Assembly (NCBI RefSeq): GCF_002155685.1
Contig: NZ_MUYK01000003.1
Span: 434,001-498,000 of the forward strand
Length of the DNA stretch: 64,000 nucleotides
Source: Erythrobacter colymbi
Lineage (GTDB): Bacteria; Pseudomonadota; Alphaproteobacteria; Sphingomonadales; Sphingomonadaceae
Direction of reading: 5' to 3'
The stretch's first letter is position 1; every line of letters starts with the position of its first letter. The position numbers and the translations under genes were made by a program. Below, piece after piece: positions 39,160 to 48,200 of this stretch. The notes beneath the pieces are model-generated. The model searched no databases and was not told where the DNA came from. It saw only the letters and a program-made list of their open reading frames with translations.

Positions 39160-41429
39160 GCGCCCACATCCAGCGTCTTGGTCTCGTCCAGCCCGCGCCG
39201 GCGCAGCGCACCGAACAGGCGAGACTTCGGCGGCGGTGCCGACTGGCCGTAGCCATAGCCGTAACCGTAATGCTCGTGATCCGCGTCCGACTTCGGCTGG
39301 AACTTGGTCAGCACCGCTCCGGCAACATGGGCCTTGGCATCGAGCAGCCGGCGCAGGGTGCGCTTGACCGCCGCGCGCCGTGCCGATCCCGCCTCGACCA
39401 CCAGCACGGTCGCCTCGCAGATCGACGCCAGCGTCGGCGCATCGGCGAGGCCGAGGACCGGGGGCGCATCGACGATCACCACATCATAGGCCGCTTCGGC
39501 CTCGGCGATGATCTCGTGGATGCGCACCGTCGCGAGCAGATGCGCGGGCGCGGAGGGGATCGGCCCGGCCGGCAGCAGCCACATCGTCTCGAGCCGGGTC
39601 GGCACGACCAGATCCTTGAGCGCCGACGCATTGGCAAGCATCGTGCTGAGGCCCGCGAACCGCCCGGATTCGGACGCGAAGGAGGGGTTGCGCATGTCCG
39701 CATCGATCAGCAGCACCCGCTTGCCCGTGCGCGCCATGCTCTGCGCGATCGCCAGCGAGGAGCTGGACTTGCCTTCGCTCGGCCGCGAGCTGGTCACCAG
39801 CAGCGAGCGCGGCGTGCCGCCCTCGTCCACAAAGCGCAGCGCCGCCACGGTCGACTGGTAGCTTTCGGTGATCGGCGACTTGGCGTCCTCGAGTTGCTCG
39901 GCCAGCTTCTCGCCCTTGCCCAGCTGCGGGACGACCCCGAGCACCGGCAGATCGAGCGTCTCGCCCATTTCCTCGGGCGACTTGATCGTGTCGTCCACGA
40001 ATTCGAGCAGGAAGGCGAGGCCCAGCCCGACGATCAGCCCCAGCACCAGCGCGATGCCGAGATTGCGCAGCGGCTGCGGGCGGTAGGGCGAACCCGGGAC
40101 CAGCGCCCGGTCGATCACGGTCGCCTGGTTCTCGCCCAGCTCGCCCACCACGCCGATCTCCTTGTAGCGCTGGAGCAGCGCGTCGTAGAGCTCGCGGTTG
40201 GTATCGACCTCGCGCTGGAGGAAATTGTAGCCGATCCCGCGGCCGCGCAGGTCGAGCACCTGCGCGCGCAGCTGCGAAACCTGCGCCGCCAGCTCGCGCT
40301 CGCGCCCGGCCGCGGATTTGTAACGGGCGGAGAGCGCACCCGCGATCGTTCCGGTCTCGCGCGCGATGGCGGCCTTGACCTCGGCGATCTTGGCCTGGAG
40401 CGCGAGCATGTCGGGATAGTCGGGTTTGAAGGTCTTCAGCCGCTCGCTGTAGTCCGCTTCGAGCCGCGCCCGCTCGGCCCGCAGCGATTGCAGCGCGGGG
40501 TCGGTCATCTGCTCGTCCGAGCCCGCCGCGCCGCTGGCCTGACGGTAGGCCTGTTCGGCAGCGATCCGCTCGGCGGTCGCCAGCGAAAGGGCGTTGTTGA
40601 GCGCAACGAGTGTCTGGCTTGAAAGCGTATCGCCGGTCGCCGCGCTCGGCCCGTCACCCTCGCGGCGCGCGCCCCCGCTGCCGCCGCCGCCATCCAGCTG
40701 CACGATCCCCTGGTTCTGCGCATAGGCGACCAGCGCCCGCTCGCTGTTCTCCAGCCGCTCGCGCGCGCTGGCGAGCTGGTCCTGCAGGAAGCTGCGGGCG
40801 TAGTTGGTGGTGTTGTAGCGGTTCTCGGTGGTCGCCGCGATGAAGCCTTCGGCAAAGCCGTTGGCGACCTTGGCGGCGCGGCCCGGATCGGGATCGGTGT
40901 AGACCAGCATCACCAGATCGCTGCCGCGCATCGGCGCAACCTCGAGATTGGCCGCCAGCCGCCCGGCTGCGGCGCGCGCGCGCTGGGCTGCGGGGACCGC
41001 GGGATCGACGAAGCCGGGATCGTCGGCGAGCTTCAGATCGCGGGCCACGCGTTCGGCCAGTGCCCGGCTGCGCAGGATGCCGAACTGGGTCTGGAGATAC
41101 TGGTCATCGTTGCGGAACCGCGGCGTCGGCTGGTTGCGGCTGCCGATGATCTGGGCGGGCTGGGCGTTGATCTGGAGAGTCGCCTCGGCGCGATACTCGC
41201 GGGTCGCCAGCAGGGTGATGATCACCGCGATCGCAAGCGCCGCGCCGAGGGTGCCCAGAACCAGCCAGCGGCGGCGCAGCACCACCCGCAGCGCCCTGTC
41301 GATATCGACCAGACGGGCCGCCTGCACAGAATCGTCGCGCACGGTGCCAGCCCGCGGCGCAAAGGAAAGTCCGGCCAACTGCCGTGGTCCGCGATCTGCG
41401 CGAGCGCCAGGGCCACCCATCTCGGTCAC
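39156..41429 (-). CDS. Polysaccharide co-polymerase / tyrosine autokinase (Wzc-like)
   Basis: About 757 residues. GTG 41429 is chosen; TTG 41438 and ATG 41420 are alternatives. The N-terminal Wzz domain has two membrane helices (LVLGTLGAALAIAVIITLLA; near 450 LGIALVLGLIVGLGLAFLLEF) around a long coiled-coil periplasmic region. The cytoplasmic BY-kinase has Walker A SSRPSEGKSSSSLA, A' VLLIDADMRNPS and Walker B-like VVIVDAPPVLG. Near the C-terminus a Tyr cluster (HYGYGYGYGQ) is the expected autophosphorylation site. It controls chain length and export together with Wza. Confidence 0.95.
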   Translation of the reverse strand: MTEMGGPGARADRGPRQLAGLSFAPRAGTVRDDSVQAARLVDIDRALRVVLRRRWLVLGTLGAALAIAVIITLLATREYRAEATLQINAQPAQIIGSRNQPTPRFRNDDQYLQTQFGILRSRALAERVARDLKLADDPGFVDPAVPAAQRARAAAGRLAANLEVAPMRGSDLVMLVYTDPDPGRAAKVANGFAEGFIAATTENRYNTTNYARSFLQDQLASARERLENSERALVAYAQNQGIVQLDGGGGSGGARREGDGPSAATGDTLSSQTLVALNNALSLATAERIAAEQAYRQASGAAGSDEQMTDPALQSLRAERARLEADYSERLKTFKPDYPDMLALQAKIAEVKAAIARETGTIAGALSARYKSAAGRERELAAQVSQLRAQVLDLRGRGIGYNFLQREVDTNRELYDALLQRYKEIGVVGELGENQATVIDRALVPGSPYRPQPLRNLGIALVLGLIVGLGLAFLLEFVDDTIKSPEEMGETLDLPVLGVVPQLGKGEKLAEQLEDAKSPITESYQSTVAALRFVDEGGTPRSLLVTSSRPSEGKSSSSLAIAQSMARTGKRVLLIDADMRNPSFASESGRFAGLSTMLANASALKDLVVPTRLETMWLLPAGPIPSAPAHLLATVRIHEIIAEAEAAYDVVIVDAPPVLGLADAPTLASICEATVLVVEAGSARRAAVKRTLRRLLDAKAHVAGAVLTKFQPKSDADHEHYGYGYGYGQSAPPPKSRLFGALRRRGLDETKTLDVGA

Positions 41430-41519
41430 TCGCGGCAAGCTCCCCTGATTGCGTTACCCTTGATTATCCGCCGGAAATGGCAGGGATGCCGGGCGAGGTA
41501 AAGTGGCAAATCCGTCTAA

Positions 41520-42857
41520 TCACAAGGTTATTCGGAGGTGGCCGGGGTCTTCATCGGACTGCCCGGAAGGCTTTGCCGGAGTGGCGGGCGCTGCCTCGCC
41601 CCGCTGCGCGGCAAGCACTGCAGCCAGCGCTGCCAGCACCGCCAGCGCGCCGGTCCGCAAGGGATAATCGACCAAGGAGTGGGCCAGCAGAAGGCCGAGC
41701 ATGATCACCGCGCAGCGCGCAGCGGCCGCCTCCGGCCCGGCGCGCCACGCCGCGCGCGCCTGCATCGCCCACCAGCCCAGCGCGGCGAGGATCAGCAGAG
41801 CGCCGGGCGCACCATATTCGAGCAGGATTTCGGCGTAATCGCTGTGGGCGTGGTTGCGATATTCGGGGCCAGCCGCGGTCGGGTCTTCATAGTGTTGGTA
41901 CACGCGCAGGAAGGTCCCCGCGCCGGAGCCGACAGGAAAGTGGTCGCGCGCGGCTTCGAGCGTTGTCGCAATCATGGCGGGGCGCTGCTGCTCGGCGCCG
42001 CCCGGGGGCGGGGTGTCGCCGGCAGCCGCGAGCCAGACCGCGCCGGCCGCTGCGATGGTTGCGCCCGCCGCCAGCGCGGCGATCCAGACGCTCCGTGAGC
42101 GAGGAGCCGCATGGAGCCAGACCGCGCTGACGATAGTGGCGATCAGCGCCAGCCCGAGCCCTGCCCGCGATCCGGTCAACACCGCTCCGCCCAGCAAAAC
42201 CGCCAACAGCGTGATCGCGGCAGGGCGATTGGCCTTGCCGGGCAAAAGCGCGAGCACACAGGGGATCGCCAGCACGATCAGCGTGGCCAGATGGTTGCGA
42301 TTGGCGAACAGGCCGGTCGCCTTGCCGGGGTTCGTGAGCGCATAGGGCTGCAACGCCGTCCCCTCCCCTGCCATCTGCTGCGCCGCGCCGAGGAGGATCG
42401 AGGCGACCGCGGCCGCCACGATGGCGGCCATCGCCAGACGCAACCCGCGCGGCGATGTGGCGGCGAAGAGTGCCAGCCCGGCAGCAGGGACGAGCAGGCT
42501 TGCCAGCACCGCGAGCGACGCGTCGGGATCGAGCGAAAGGGGAAGCCACGGCAGCCCCACACCCGCCAGACTGAAACCTTCAGCCACCGCGCTCCGGCCC
42601 GGAAGAGCGGTCCACACGGATGTCGGAAGCGGAACAAGCTGAATCACCAGCAACGCCGCAAAGGCAAGAAAGATCGCCGTGGCCCCGCGCGGTGGCAGCA
42701 AGGGCAGACGTGCAGCGAGAAGCCAGACGAGAAGGGCTCCGGACGACAGCTGGAGCAGGAGGTTGGCCCACAACCCGCCCGAACTCGATCCGCCGAGGAT
42801 CAGCGCGCACAGCACAAAGGCAGGCGCAAGCCAATCCGGAGCGGTCCGAAGCGTCAC
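41520..42857 (-). CDS. O-antigen ligase / Wzy-like polymerase membrane protein
   Basis: A 445-residue polytopic protein beginning at GTG 42857. About eleven hydrophobic segments are visible. The large periplasmic loop near 310-350 carries NHAHSDYAEILLEYGAPG, the conserved His-containing motif of the Wzy_C/WaaL family. GLFANRNHLATLIVLAIP and LTGSRAGLGLALIA also match. It is likely the EPS polymerase, since no lipid A-core genes are nearby. It lies upstream of wzc. Confidence 0.92.
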   Translation of the reverse strand: MTLRTAPDWLAPAFVLCALILGGSSSGGLWANLLLQLSSGALLVWLLAARLPLLPPRGATAIFLAFAALLVIQLVPLPTSVWTALPGRSAVAEGFSLAGVGLPWLPLSLDPDASLAVLASLLVPAAGLALFAATSPRGLRLAMAAIVAAAVASILLGAAQQMAGEGTALQPYALTNPGKATGLFANRNHLATLIVLAIPCVLALLPGKANRPAAITLLAVLLGGAVLTGSRAGLGLALIATIVSAVWLHAAPRSRSVWIAALAAGATIAAAGAVWLAAAGDTPPPGGAEQQRPAMIATTLEAARDHFPVGSGAGTFLRVYQHYEDPTAAGPEYRNHAHSDYAEILLEYGAPGALLILAALGWWAMQARAAWRAGPEAAAARCAVIMLGLLLAHSLVDYPLRTGALAVLAALAAVLAAQRGEAAPATPAKPSGQSDEDPGHLRITL

Positions 42858-42927
42858 GATGTCAGGAACGGCCTTGTACGGTGAAACGGCAGCAAGCGCG
42901 CGGCGGCTGGCCGCGGCGCAGGATCAA

Positions 42928-43239
42928 TCAGGGGCTGCTCGAGCCGCCACCGGCCACCGCGACACCGATCGCCACGGCGCCCACGCCCGCCACGATCGGC
43001 AGGCCGGCCCCATCGAAGAAGCCGCCTTCCTCGCCGCCGGGAGGGCAGCCCTGACCGGCGCTGTCGGGGGTGCATTCTTCGTCAGCGGCAGCCGCAAGGC
43101 CGAGAACGGCGCGGTTGTTCATCTGGCCGATCTGCACCGGCTCGACCGGATTGAACGGCGTCGAAGTCGCCGCAACGGCCCCCACCGCCCCGCACAGGGC
43201 AACACACCCGATCAACAGTCCTGCAACGGCTTTGCGCAT
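42928..43239 (-). CDS. Small secreted or membrane protein, unknown
   Basis: From ATG 43239 it has 103 residues (another ATG at 43254). A signal peptide (RKAVAGLLIGCVALCGAVGAVAA) is followed by a mature region with two cysteines (EECTPDSAGQGCPPGG), a Gly-rich hinge and a C-terminal hydrophobic helix (GLPIVAGVGAVAIGVAVAGGG) ending SSSP. No basic stop-transfer residues follow the helix. Not recognised. Its place between wza and the polymerase gene suggests an EPS-associated envelope role. Confidence 0.7.
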   Translation of the reverse strand: MRKAVAGLLIGCVALCGAVGAVAATSTPFNPVEPVQIGQMNNRAVLGLAAAADEECTPDSAGQGCPPGGEEGGFFDGAGLPIVAGVGAVAIGVAVAGGGSSSP

Positions 43240-43343
43240 GGCGGCACCCTTCATAACGATTCGGAGATCAAGTCTGACGATCCGATCTTATAACGCATTG
43301 GTTAGTATCATCTTCGCGCACCCCATGCAACCGCATACGGGAA

Positions 43344-44054
43344 TCACCGGAAGGGCTGGAACAGCGCCACGAAGGGCAGGGTCTGGATCAGCAGCTGCCA
43401 GGTCGCGCTGAGACTCGAACCGTCCACCACCACGATGTCGTCGGGGTAGATCGCCGGATCGGCCATCTCGCCCTTGCGAATCGACTTGAGGTCGAAACTG
43501 GCAGCCATGCGCTGGCCCTCGATGGTCCGGAACACGACCACGCGGCGCGGGTTAGCGCCCGTCGCGGTCCCGCGCGCCATGGCGATGGTCTGAAGCAGCG
43601 AAAGCTGGCCGGTCACCGGATAGAGCCCCGGCTGGACCACCGACCCGTCGACCGTGATCGTGCGGGCGACGGAGGATTTGAGCAGCACCTGCACGTCCGG
43701 GTTCTGGAGATAGCGCGCGCCGAGCGAGCTCGCGATCTCGGCCCCGACCTCGTCGGTGGTCTTGCCCGCCGCAGTCACCGCACCGATCAGCGGCACCTTG
43801 ATGCGCCCGGCATCGTCAATCGCCTGCTCGCCCGAGAGGTTGTCCACCCGGTACACCCGGACATCGACCACATCGCCCGGGCCAAGCACGGCGGGCAGCT
43901 TCGGCAGCTTGCCCGCGAGCGGATCGGGCGCCACGAAGGACGGCGGATCATAGGGGATATCGCCCCCGCGTCCGGCGCAGGCCGGGATCAGTGCGGCAAG
44001 TAGCGCCAGAGAAGCAACCCGCAGCAGTTTCTCGAGAATTTGGCCCATGATCAT
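43344..44054 (-). CDS. Polysaccharide export lipoprotein (Wza-like)
   Basis: A 236-residue protein. ATG 44054 overlaps the upstream stop (ATGA). A lipoprotein signal ends LIPAC. The poly-export domain begins LPKLPAVLGPGDVVDVRVYRVDNLSGEQAIDDAGRIKVPLIG, followed by the SLBB-like segment TITVDGSVVQPGLYPVTGQLSLLQTIAMARG. The end (LIQTLPFVALFQPFR) may form the amphipathic outer-membrane helix. It would be the EPS outer-membrane channel working with Wzc. Confidence 0.94.
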   Translation of the reverse strand: MIMGQILEKLLRVASLALLAALIPACAGRGGDIPYDPPSFVAPDPLAGKLPKLPAVLGPGDVVDVRVYRVDNLSGEQAIDDAGRIKVPLIGAVTAAGKTTDEVGAEIASSLGARYLQNPDVQVLLKSSVARTITVDGSVVQPGLYPVTGQLSLLQTIAMARGTATGANPRRVVVFRTIEGQRMAASFDLKSIRKGEMADPAIYPDDIVVVDGSSLSATWQLLIQTLPFVALFQPFR

Positions 44055-45268
44055 GCTGTGTTACCCACTCCCCCGCCCCGGCGCAACTGCCGCCACCGCA
44101 TGGTCCGGCGGCGGACCAGCAGGGGTACGCGCAGTACCGGATAGAGCCAGAACAGACCGCGCGGCAGGGGCACCTGCGCGATGTCCTCTCCGGCAAGCGC
44201 CAGCCGCCGGAACACCGCGAGCCGCGCACGCCAGCCCGCCGCCACCAGCAGCTTCGCCAGCATCTCGGCCCAGCCGCGCCACGGCGTCGTCTCGAGCTCG
44301 CGCGCGCCCTCGCCCGCGCGGATGATCCGGCGCGCGATCCATAGCACCGCCGCGATCCTCAACCCGCGCGGCGGCACGAAGCCCGGCGGCGGCGCGAGTC
44401 CGAAAAGCTCCTGTGCCAGCAGGATCGCCGATCCCGCGGCGACACCCGCACCGGCTCGGCAGGCCGCGGCCCACAGCACCGTCCCGCCATCCGTACTGCC
44501 GTGGAGGAGCGCCGCAACATCGGCCAGCCACTTGAGCCGCGCCCACCCGTGGGCCGCGCCGTGGGTGCAGAGGTAGACAAACAGCACCTCCTCCCCCAGC
44601 ACGCGGACCGGTCGCCCCGGTGCCGGAACCACCGTCGCCAGAGAGTCCTCCGGCGGCATCGAGGGCTCGGCCATCTCGTCCGAGAGGCGCCAGTGCAGCT
44701 CGACCACCTGCCCGCTTTCGGGATGGCGATGGAGCGAATCCTTCGCCGCCCGGCAGAAAAGAGCCAGCCGCGCGCCCCCGATCCGCGATGACGGCGTGAT
44801 CTGCCGGAAGCCGACGCGCGCGAGCACCTCCCATGCCGTGCCGACATCTCCGGGCCGAACCAGCATATCGACATCCACCGCGCCCCGCAGAAGCGGCGAT
44901 CCGAACACCTGCTGCGACAGCACCACGCCCTTGACCGGTACCGCAGGCACGCCGCGGCTCGCGAGCGCATCGACGAGATCGAGAGTGAAGCCCAGCTGTC
45001 GCAGCGCCCGGTGGCGCGCGCGCTCGGCCTGGCTTCGCAGCGGTTCGGGAACCGGCACTCCGGCCTCGGACAGCCGTGCGGCGACCAGAGCCGAAACCTG
45101 GTGCCTTCGTGCCACGCGCGCCAGCAGGGCCGGATCGACCGCAGCCGCATCGGGCAGGACGCGCGTGCCCGGAGCTAGGCACGCGCACACCAGATCGAGC
45201 GCAGCAGACCGCGCGCCGCGATGCGGCGGCTTGATCGCCCTGTCCGGTTCAGCCACGCTGATAGTCAT
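44051..45268 (-). CDS. Large nucleotidyltransferase family protein (NTP_transf_5-like)
   Basis: A 405-residue protein. Its nucleotidyltransferase core lies at about 100-190: VPAVPVKGVVLSQQVFGSPLLRGAVDVDMLVRPGD carries the metal-binding DxD (DVDML), with ELHWRL later. The family occurs near exopolysaccharide/exosortase genes and also in lasso peptide clusters that contain HPr-kinase-like enzymes. Either neighbour here could be its partner. The ATG at 45268 shares CATG with the start of the divergent gene, so a start further inside (GTG 45256) is possible. Confidence 0.8.
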   Translation of the reverse strand: MTISVAEPDRAIKPPHRGARSAALDLVCACLAPGTRVLPDAAAVDPALLARVARRHQVSALVAARLSEAGVPVPEPLRSQAERARHRALRQLGFTLDLVDALASRGVPAVPVKGVVLSQQVFGSPLLRGAVDVDMLVRPGDVGTAWEVLARVGFRQITPSSRIGGARLALFCRAAKDSLHRHPESGQVVELHWRLSDEMAEPSMPPEDSLATVVPAPGRPVRVLGEEVLFVYLCTHGAAHGWARLKWLADVAALLHGSTDGGTVLWAAACRAGAGVAAGSAILLAQELFGLAPPPGFVPPRGLRIAAVLWIARRIIRAGEGARELETTPWRGWAEMLAKLLVAAGWRARLAVFRRLALAGEDIAQVPLPRGLFWLYPVLRVPLLVRRRTMRWRQLRRGGGVGNTA

Positions 45269-45584
45269 GACGAATCAACCCGTAGCGGCCGCCGCTCCCC
45301 TGCGCCATGAGATGTTCGCGGCCGAAATCGGCACGGTCTTCACGATCCGCTTCACCGATGCGCAATTCGACCTCGTCCTGAGCGAGGCGACGCTGATGGA
45401 GCACCACAACCCGCTCGTCCACACCCGCGCGCCCTTCTCGCTGCTGTTCGTGTGTCCGGACCACCGGATCCTCGAACAGGGCAATTATGCGATCGATCAC
45501 GAGCGGCTCGGCCGGATCGAGATCTTCATCGTGGCGGTCGCGGCGGACGCGGATGGCGTGCATTACGAGGCGGTGTTCAACTAG
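45267..45584 (+). CDS. DUF6916-like small protein
   Basis: A 105-residue soluble protein. The core EMFAAEIGTVFTIRFTDAQFDLVLSEATLMEH followed by FSLLFVCPDHRILEQGNYAIDHERLGRIEIFIVAVA resembles DUF6916 proteins, which are often found beside tail-collar proteins as here. Predicted mostly beta. Its ATG overlaps the divergent nucleotidyltransferase ATG, and its TAG stop shares CTAG with the convergent GNAT gene, leaving no spare base on either side. Confidence 0.7.
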   Translation: MTNQPVAAAAPLRHEMFAAEIGTVFTIRFTDAQFDLVLSEATLMEHHNPLVHTRAPFSLLFVCPDHRILEQGNYAIDHERLGRIEIFIVAVAADADGVHYEAVFN

Positions 45585-46120
45585 CCTGCGGCCACCTGCC
45601 GCGGCGGGAGCGGGATCTCCATCTCGATGTAGAAACCCCGCGGCTCGCCGACCTGGACGAAGCCGAGGCGATCGTACAGGCGGCGTGCGGGGTTGTAGCT
45701 TTCCACGAAGATGCTCAGCACCTTGCCCGCGGCAAGGGCATTGTCGGCAAGGCCACGCAGCATGGCGGCACCGAGCCCCGCGCCGCGCTCTGCCGGGTCG
45801 AGCAGGATGTCGACGATGTGCAGCATCGTCTCGCCCTCGCGCGTGTAGAGCCGCCCGATGGGCTCGCCATGGCGGGTGATCACGTCGAACGCGACATCGG
45901 CCAGCACATGGCGATAGTGCTGGCGCTGCGCGTTGAACTGCATGGCGACGAAGGCCTGCTTCTGCTCTTCCGCCCAGTCCGGCACCTGATCGAGCTCGCT
46001 CTGGCGGGTCGTCGCATAGAGCGCGACCAGGAAGGGGTCGTCCTCCTCGGTCTCGGGCCGCAGGCCGATGCCCTGCGCGACCAGCTCCGGCGGCATCCGG
46101 ACGAGGGCGCTGCGCGTCAC
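45581..46120 (-). CDS. GNAT-family N-acetyltransferase
   Basis: About 179 residues from GTG 46120; ATG 46096 is an alternative. The fold is clear: GIGLRPETEEDDPFLVALYATTR opening, HIVDILLDPAERGAGLGAAMLRGLADNALA with the acetyl-CoA R/QxxGxG/A loop (RGAGLG), and FVESYNPARRLYDRLGFVQVGE. Substrate unknown. It lies directly after three tail-collar genes on the same strand and commonly travels with them. Confidence 0.85.
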   Translation of the reverse strand: MTRSALVRMPPELVAQGIGLRPETEEDDPFLVALYATTRQSELDQVPDWAEEQKQAFVAMQFNAQRQHYRHVLADVAFDVITRHGEPIGRLYTREGETMLHIVDILLDPAERGAGLGAAMLRGLADNALAAGKVLSIFVESYNPARRLYDRLGFVQVGEPRGFYIEMEIPLPPRQVAAG

Positions 46121-46154
46121 TGTGCCAGAACCCTGCCTGCGACCGTCGCGACCG

Positions 46155-46694
46155 TCAGTTGCGCGCCGGGAAGATCCCCGCCCAGGCGATGCAGAAATTG
46201 ATCGCAAGGTAGGGCTGCATGTTCGCGTGCGGCTGATCGCCGGTGTTGGGCGAGATTGAGACCGGGTTGAAGGCCGTGTCGGGCGTCACCGGATCGATGT
46301 AGACATTGTTCGGCGCGGACAGCCCGATCAGTGCCTGCGGCGAGGGCGCCGGGACATTCTGCGGAGGGTTCGGCGGGTTCAGAGTGCCTGCGTTGAGCAC
46401 ATGGTTGTGCGACGGGATCTGGTCGACCGACAGCGTCGCCGTCGGGCTTCCGCCGGTCTGCCCGAGCGTCTGGGGCGTCCGGCCCGGGGCCGTCCCCGCA
46501 CCGATCGGCGCGCGGCCCCGCAGATCGGGGATCTGGAACGTCGTCGATCCGTTGCCGCCGAAGCTGGTGCCGAGCAGCGAAAAGAGCGCCGAGTAGTTCT
46601 GGATCGGCAACGTGGAGCCGTCGCACTTGAGCCAGTATCTCGGATTGTAGTCGAAACCGAAGAGCCGGATTTCGCCAACGAAGGGTTCAGACAT
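46155..46694 (-). CDS. Phage tail collar domain protein (Mdp-like), paralogue 1
   Basis: A 179-residue protein of the tail-collar/microcystin-dependent protein family. Conserved blocks: FVGEIRLFGFDYNPRYWLKCDGSTLPI, YSALFSLLGTSFGGNGSTTFQIPDLRGRAPIG, LPSHNH-type motif IPSHNH, and MQPYLAINFCIAWAGIFPARN at the end. In phage the domain forms part of the tail fibre; bacterial stand-alone copies have no proven role. One of three tandem paralogues, with no other phage genes around. Confidence 0.9.
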   Translation of the reverse strand: MSEPFVGEIRLFGFDYNPRYWLKCDGSTLPIQNYSALFSLLGTSFGGNGSTTFQIPDLRGRAPIGAGTAPGRTPQTLGQTGGSPTATLSVDQIPSHNHVLNAGTLNPPNPPQNVPAPSPQALIGLSAPNNVYIDPVTPDTAFNPVSISPNTGDQPHANMQPYLAINFCIAWAGIFPARN

Positions 46695-46718
46695 GATCGT
46701 CTCCTGACCTGGGCAAGA

Positions 46719-47264
46719 CTAGTTACGGGAAGGGAAAAGGCCTTCGCACGCAATGATGTAGTTGATCGCCTGGGTCGGCATCATGTTGTCATGAGGGAGG
46801 CTGCCGCCAGTCATGCCGATGCTCTGCGGAGCCATCGGCGCAAGGTTCACGGCGCTCGTGCCCGGCACCACGTAGAGCGATGTGGCAACCCCCGTCTCGA
46901 CGGGTGTCGCGAGCACCACCGTGTTGCCGGGGGCAGGCGAGGTTCCGGTCGCGCCGGTCGCGTTAAGAGCATGCTGGTGCGCCGGCATCGCCGCGGCATC
47001 GAGCGACACCTGTTCGACGCCGCCGGCCTCGCCCATGGCATAGTTCGACAGACCCGGTCCCTGCCCCTGGCTGATGGGAACGCGGGATCGCAGGTCGGGA
47101 ACGGCGAAAGTCGTAATACCATCGCCCCCGTAGGTCGTGCCGATCAGGGCATAGAAGGCGTTGTAGTTGGCGATGCTCAGCTGGCGGCCATCGCAGAACA
47201 CCCAGCCGCGCGGGGCATAGTTGCCCGCGAAGAGACGGATCTCGCCGATGATTGCATTAGACAT
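46719..47264 (-). CDS. Phage tail collar domain protein (Mdp-like), paralogue 2
   Basis: A 181-residue paralogue of its neighbours, with IIGEIRLFAGNYAPRGWVFCDGRQLSI, YNAFYALIGTTYGGDGITTFAVPDLRSRVPIS, MPAHQHAL and MMPTQAINYIIACEGLFPSRN. The middle region (after the HxH motif) is variable among the three copies and is where binding specificity would be expected. Separated by only 24 bp from paralogue 1. Confidence 0.9.
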   Translation of the reverse strand: MSNAIIGEIRLFAGNYAPRGWVFCDGRQLSIANYNAFYALIGTTYGGDGITTFAVPDLRSRVPISQGQGPGLSNYAMGEAGGVEQVSLDAAAMPAHQHALNATGATGTSPAPGNTVVLATPVETGVATSLYVVPGTSAVNLAPMAPQSIGMTGGSLPHDNMMPTQAINYIIACEGLFPSRN

Positions 47265-47306
47265 TGCTGCTCCCCCTGAAAAATTGGCTTTCGAAGGCGC
47301 CGGGCC

Positions 47307-47831
47307 TCAGTTGCGTGACGGAAAGATGCCCGCAAGCGCGATGCAGTAATTGACTGCGAGATAGGGCTGCCGGTTCTCGTGCGGCTGGTTGCCGCCGGTG
47401 GGGCCGATCGCCGTGGGCGCGAGCGGGGTGAGCGCTCCGGGGGGCGCGTAGTACTCGGCATTGGTCGAGGTATCGGTGGCGAGCTGGCGTCCTGCCGGAA
47501 TGCGCCGGGTGCCGACCTGCGAGCTGCCGGTGAGCGCATGGGTGTGTCCCGGTAGGTTCGCGGCCGTCAGGGTGACCGTCTCCGAACCGCCGGCCTGGCC
47601 CATCACGACCTGACCCGACTGGGCCGAGGCGCCAGCCCCGATCGGGACGCGGCCGCGCAGGTCGGGGAGCTTGAAGTTGTTGATCCCGTCACCCCCGAAC
47701 GTCACGCCGAGCAGCGCGAACAGGGCCTGGTTCTGCTGGATGGTCTGGGTCTGGCCGTTGCACTGGGCCCAGCCTCTGGGAGGGAAATCGAACGAGAAAA
47801 GGCTGATCTGCCCGACAAAGCAATCCGACAT
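47307..47831 (-). CDS. Phage tail collar domain protein (Mdp-like), paralogue 3
   Basis: A 174-residue paralogue from ATG 47831. It has FVGQISLFSFDFPPRGWAQCNGQTQTI, LFALLGVTFGGDGINNFKLPDLRGRVPIG, LPGHTHAL and RQPYLAVNYCIALAGIFPSRN. First gene of the three-copy run, so the promoter should lie in the 370-bp gap shared with the divergent lasso precursors. Confidence 0.9.
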   Translation of the reverse strand: MSDCFVGQISLFSFDFPPRGWAQCNGQTQTIQQNQALFALLGVTFGGDGINNFKLPDLRGRVPIGAGASAQSGQVVMGQAGGSETVTLTAANLPGHTHALTGSSQVGTRRIPAGRQLATDTSTNAEYYAPPGALTPLAPTAIGPTGGNQPHENRQPYLAVNYCIALAGIFPSRN

Positions 47832-48200
47832 GCGGCATCCCCCAAAAGCTGACCGGAGCGATCCGGCCAATTTCCCCTCTGCCGCCGATCGTTTCGGCCA
47901 TGTGGCCCAACCTGCGACGACTCGAAGATACCAAGTATTATTTGAATCACCTAAGTAATTTTGCGGGAGAGCCCAAAACGAAGGCCAAAACCGGGCGCCG
48001 AAGGGGCTGCGTTAGCGCGTCCGCAGGCAACAATGTCCAAACCGGATGAGATTTCGCCCCCGTGCGACCCGGAAAAGCGTCGCGGATTGTTGTATTACAG
48101 TGACATATCGATTGCCAAGCAGCCTCCCGTATGGCAATGAGGCAACTGAAACGGAAAATGCATGTGCAATGGCGCTGCACCGCGTGTCGGGGACAGGATT
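47832..48200. promoter_or_regulatory. Divergent intergenic region: tail-collar and lasso precursor promoters
   Basis: A 369-bp gap between divergent transcription units, with no convincing gene. It includes a markedly AT-rich patch (about 47930-47965, CCAAGTATTATTTGAATCAC and following) that stands out from the GC-rich surroundings and is a likely promoter region. A second AT-richer patch lies at 48085-48115. Exact -35/-10 boxes cannot be assigned. Confidence 0.4.

Noticed and set aside
45267..47831. Prophage remnant
   Set aside because: Tail-collar domains occur in stand-alone bacterial proteins. No integrase, capsid, terminase or lysis gene is present, and GC content is not distinct.
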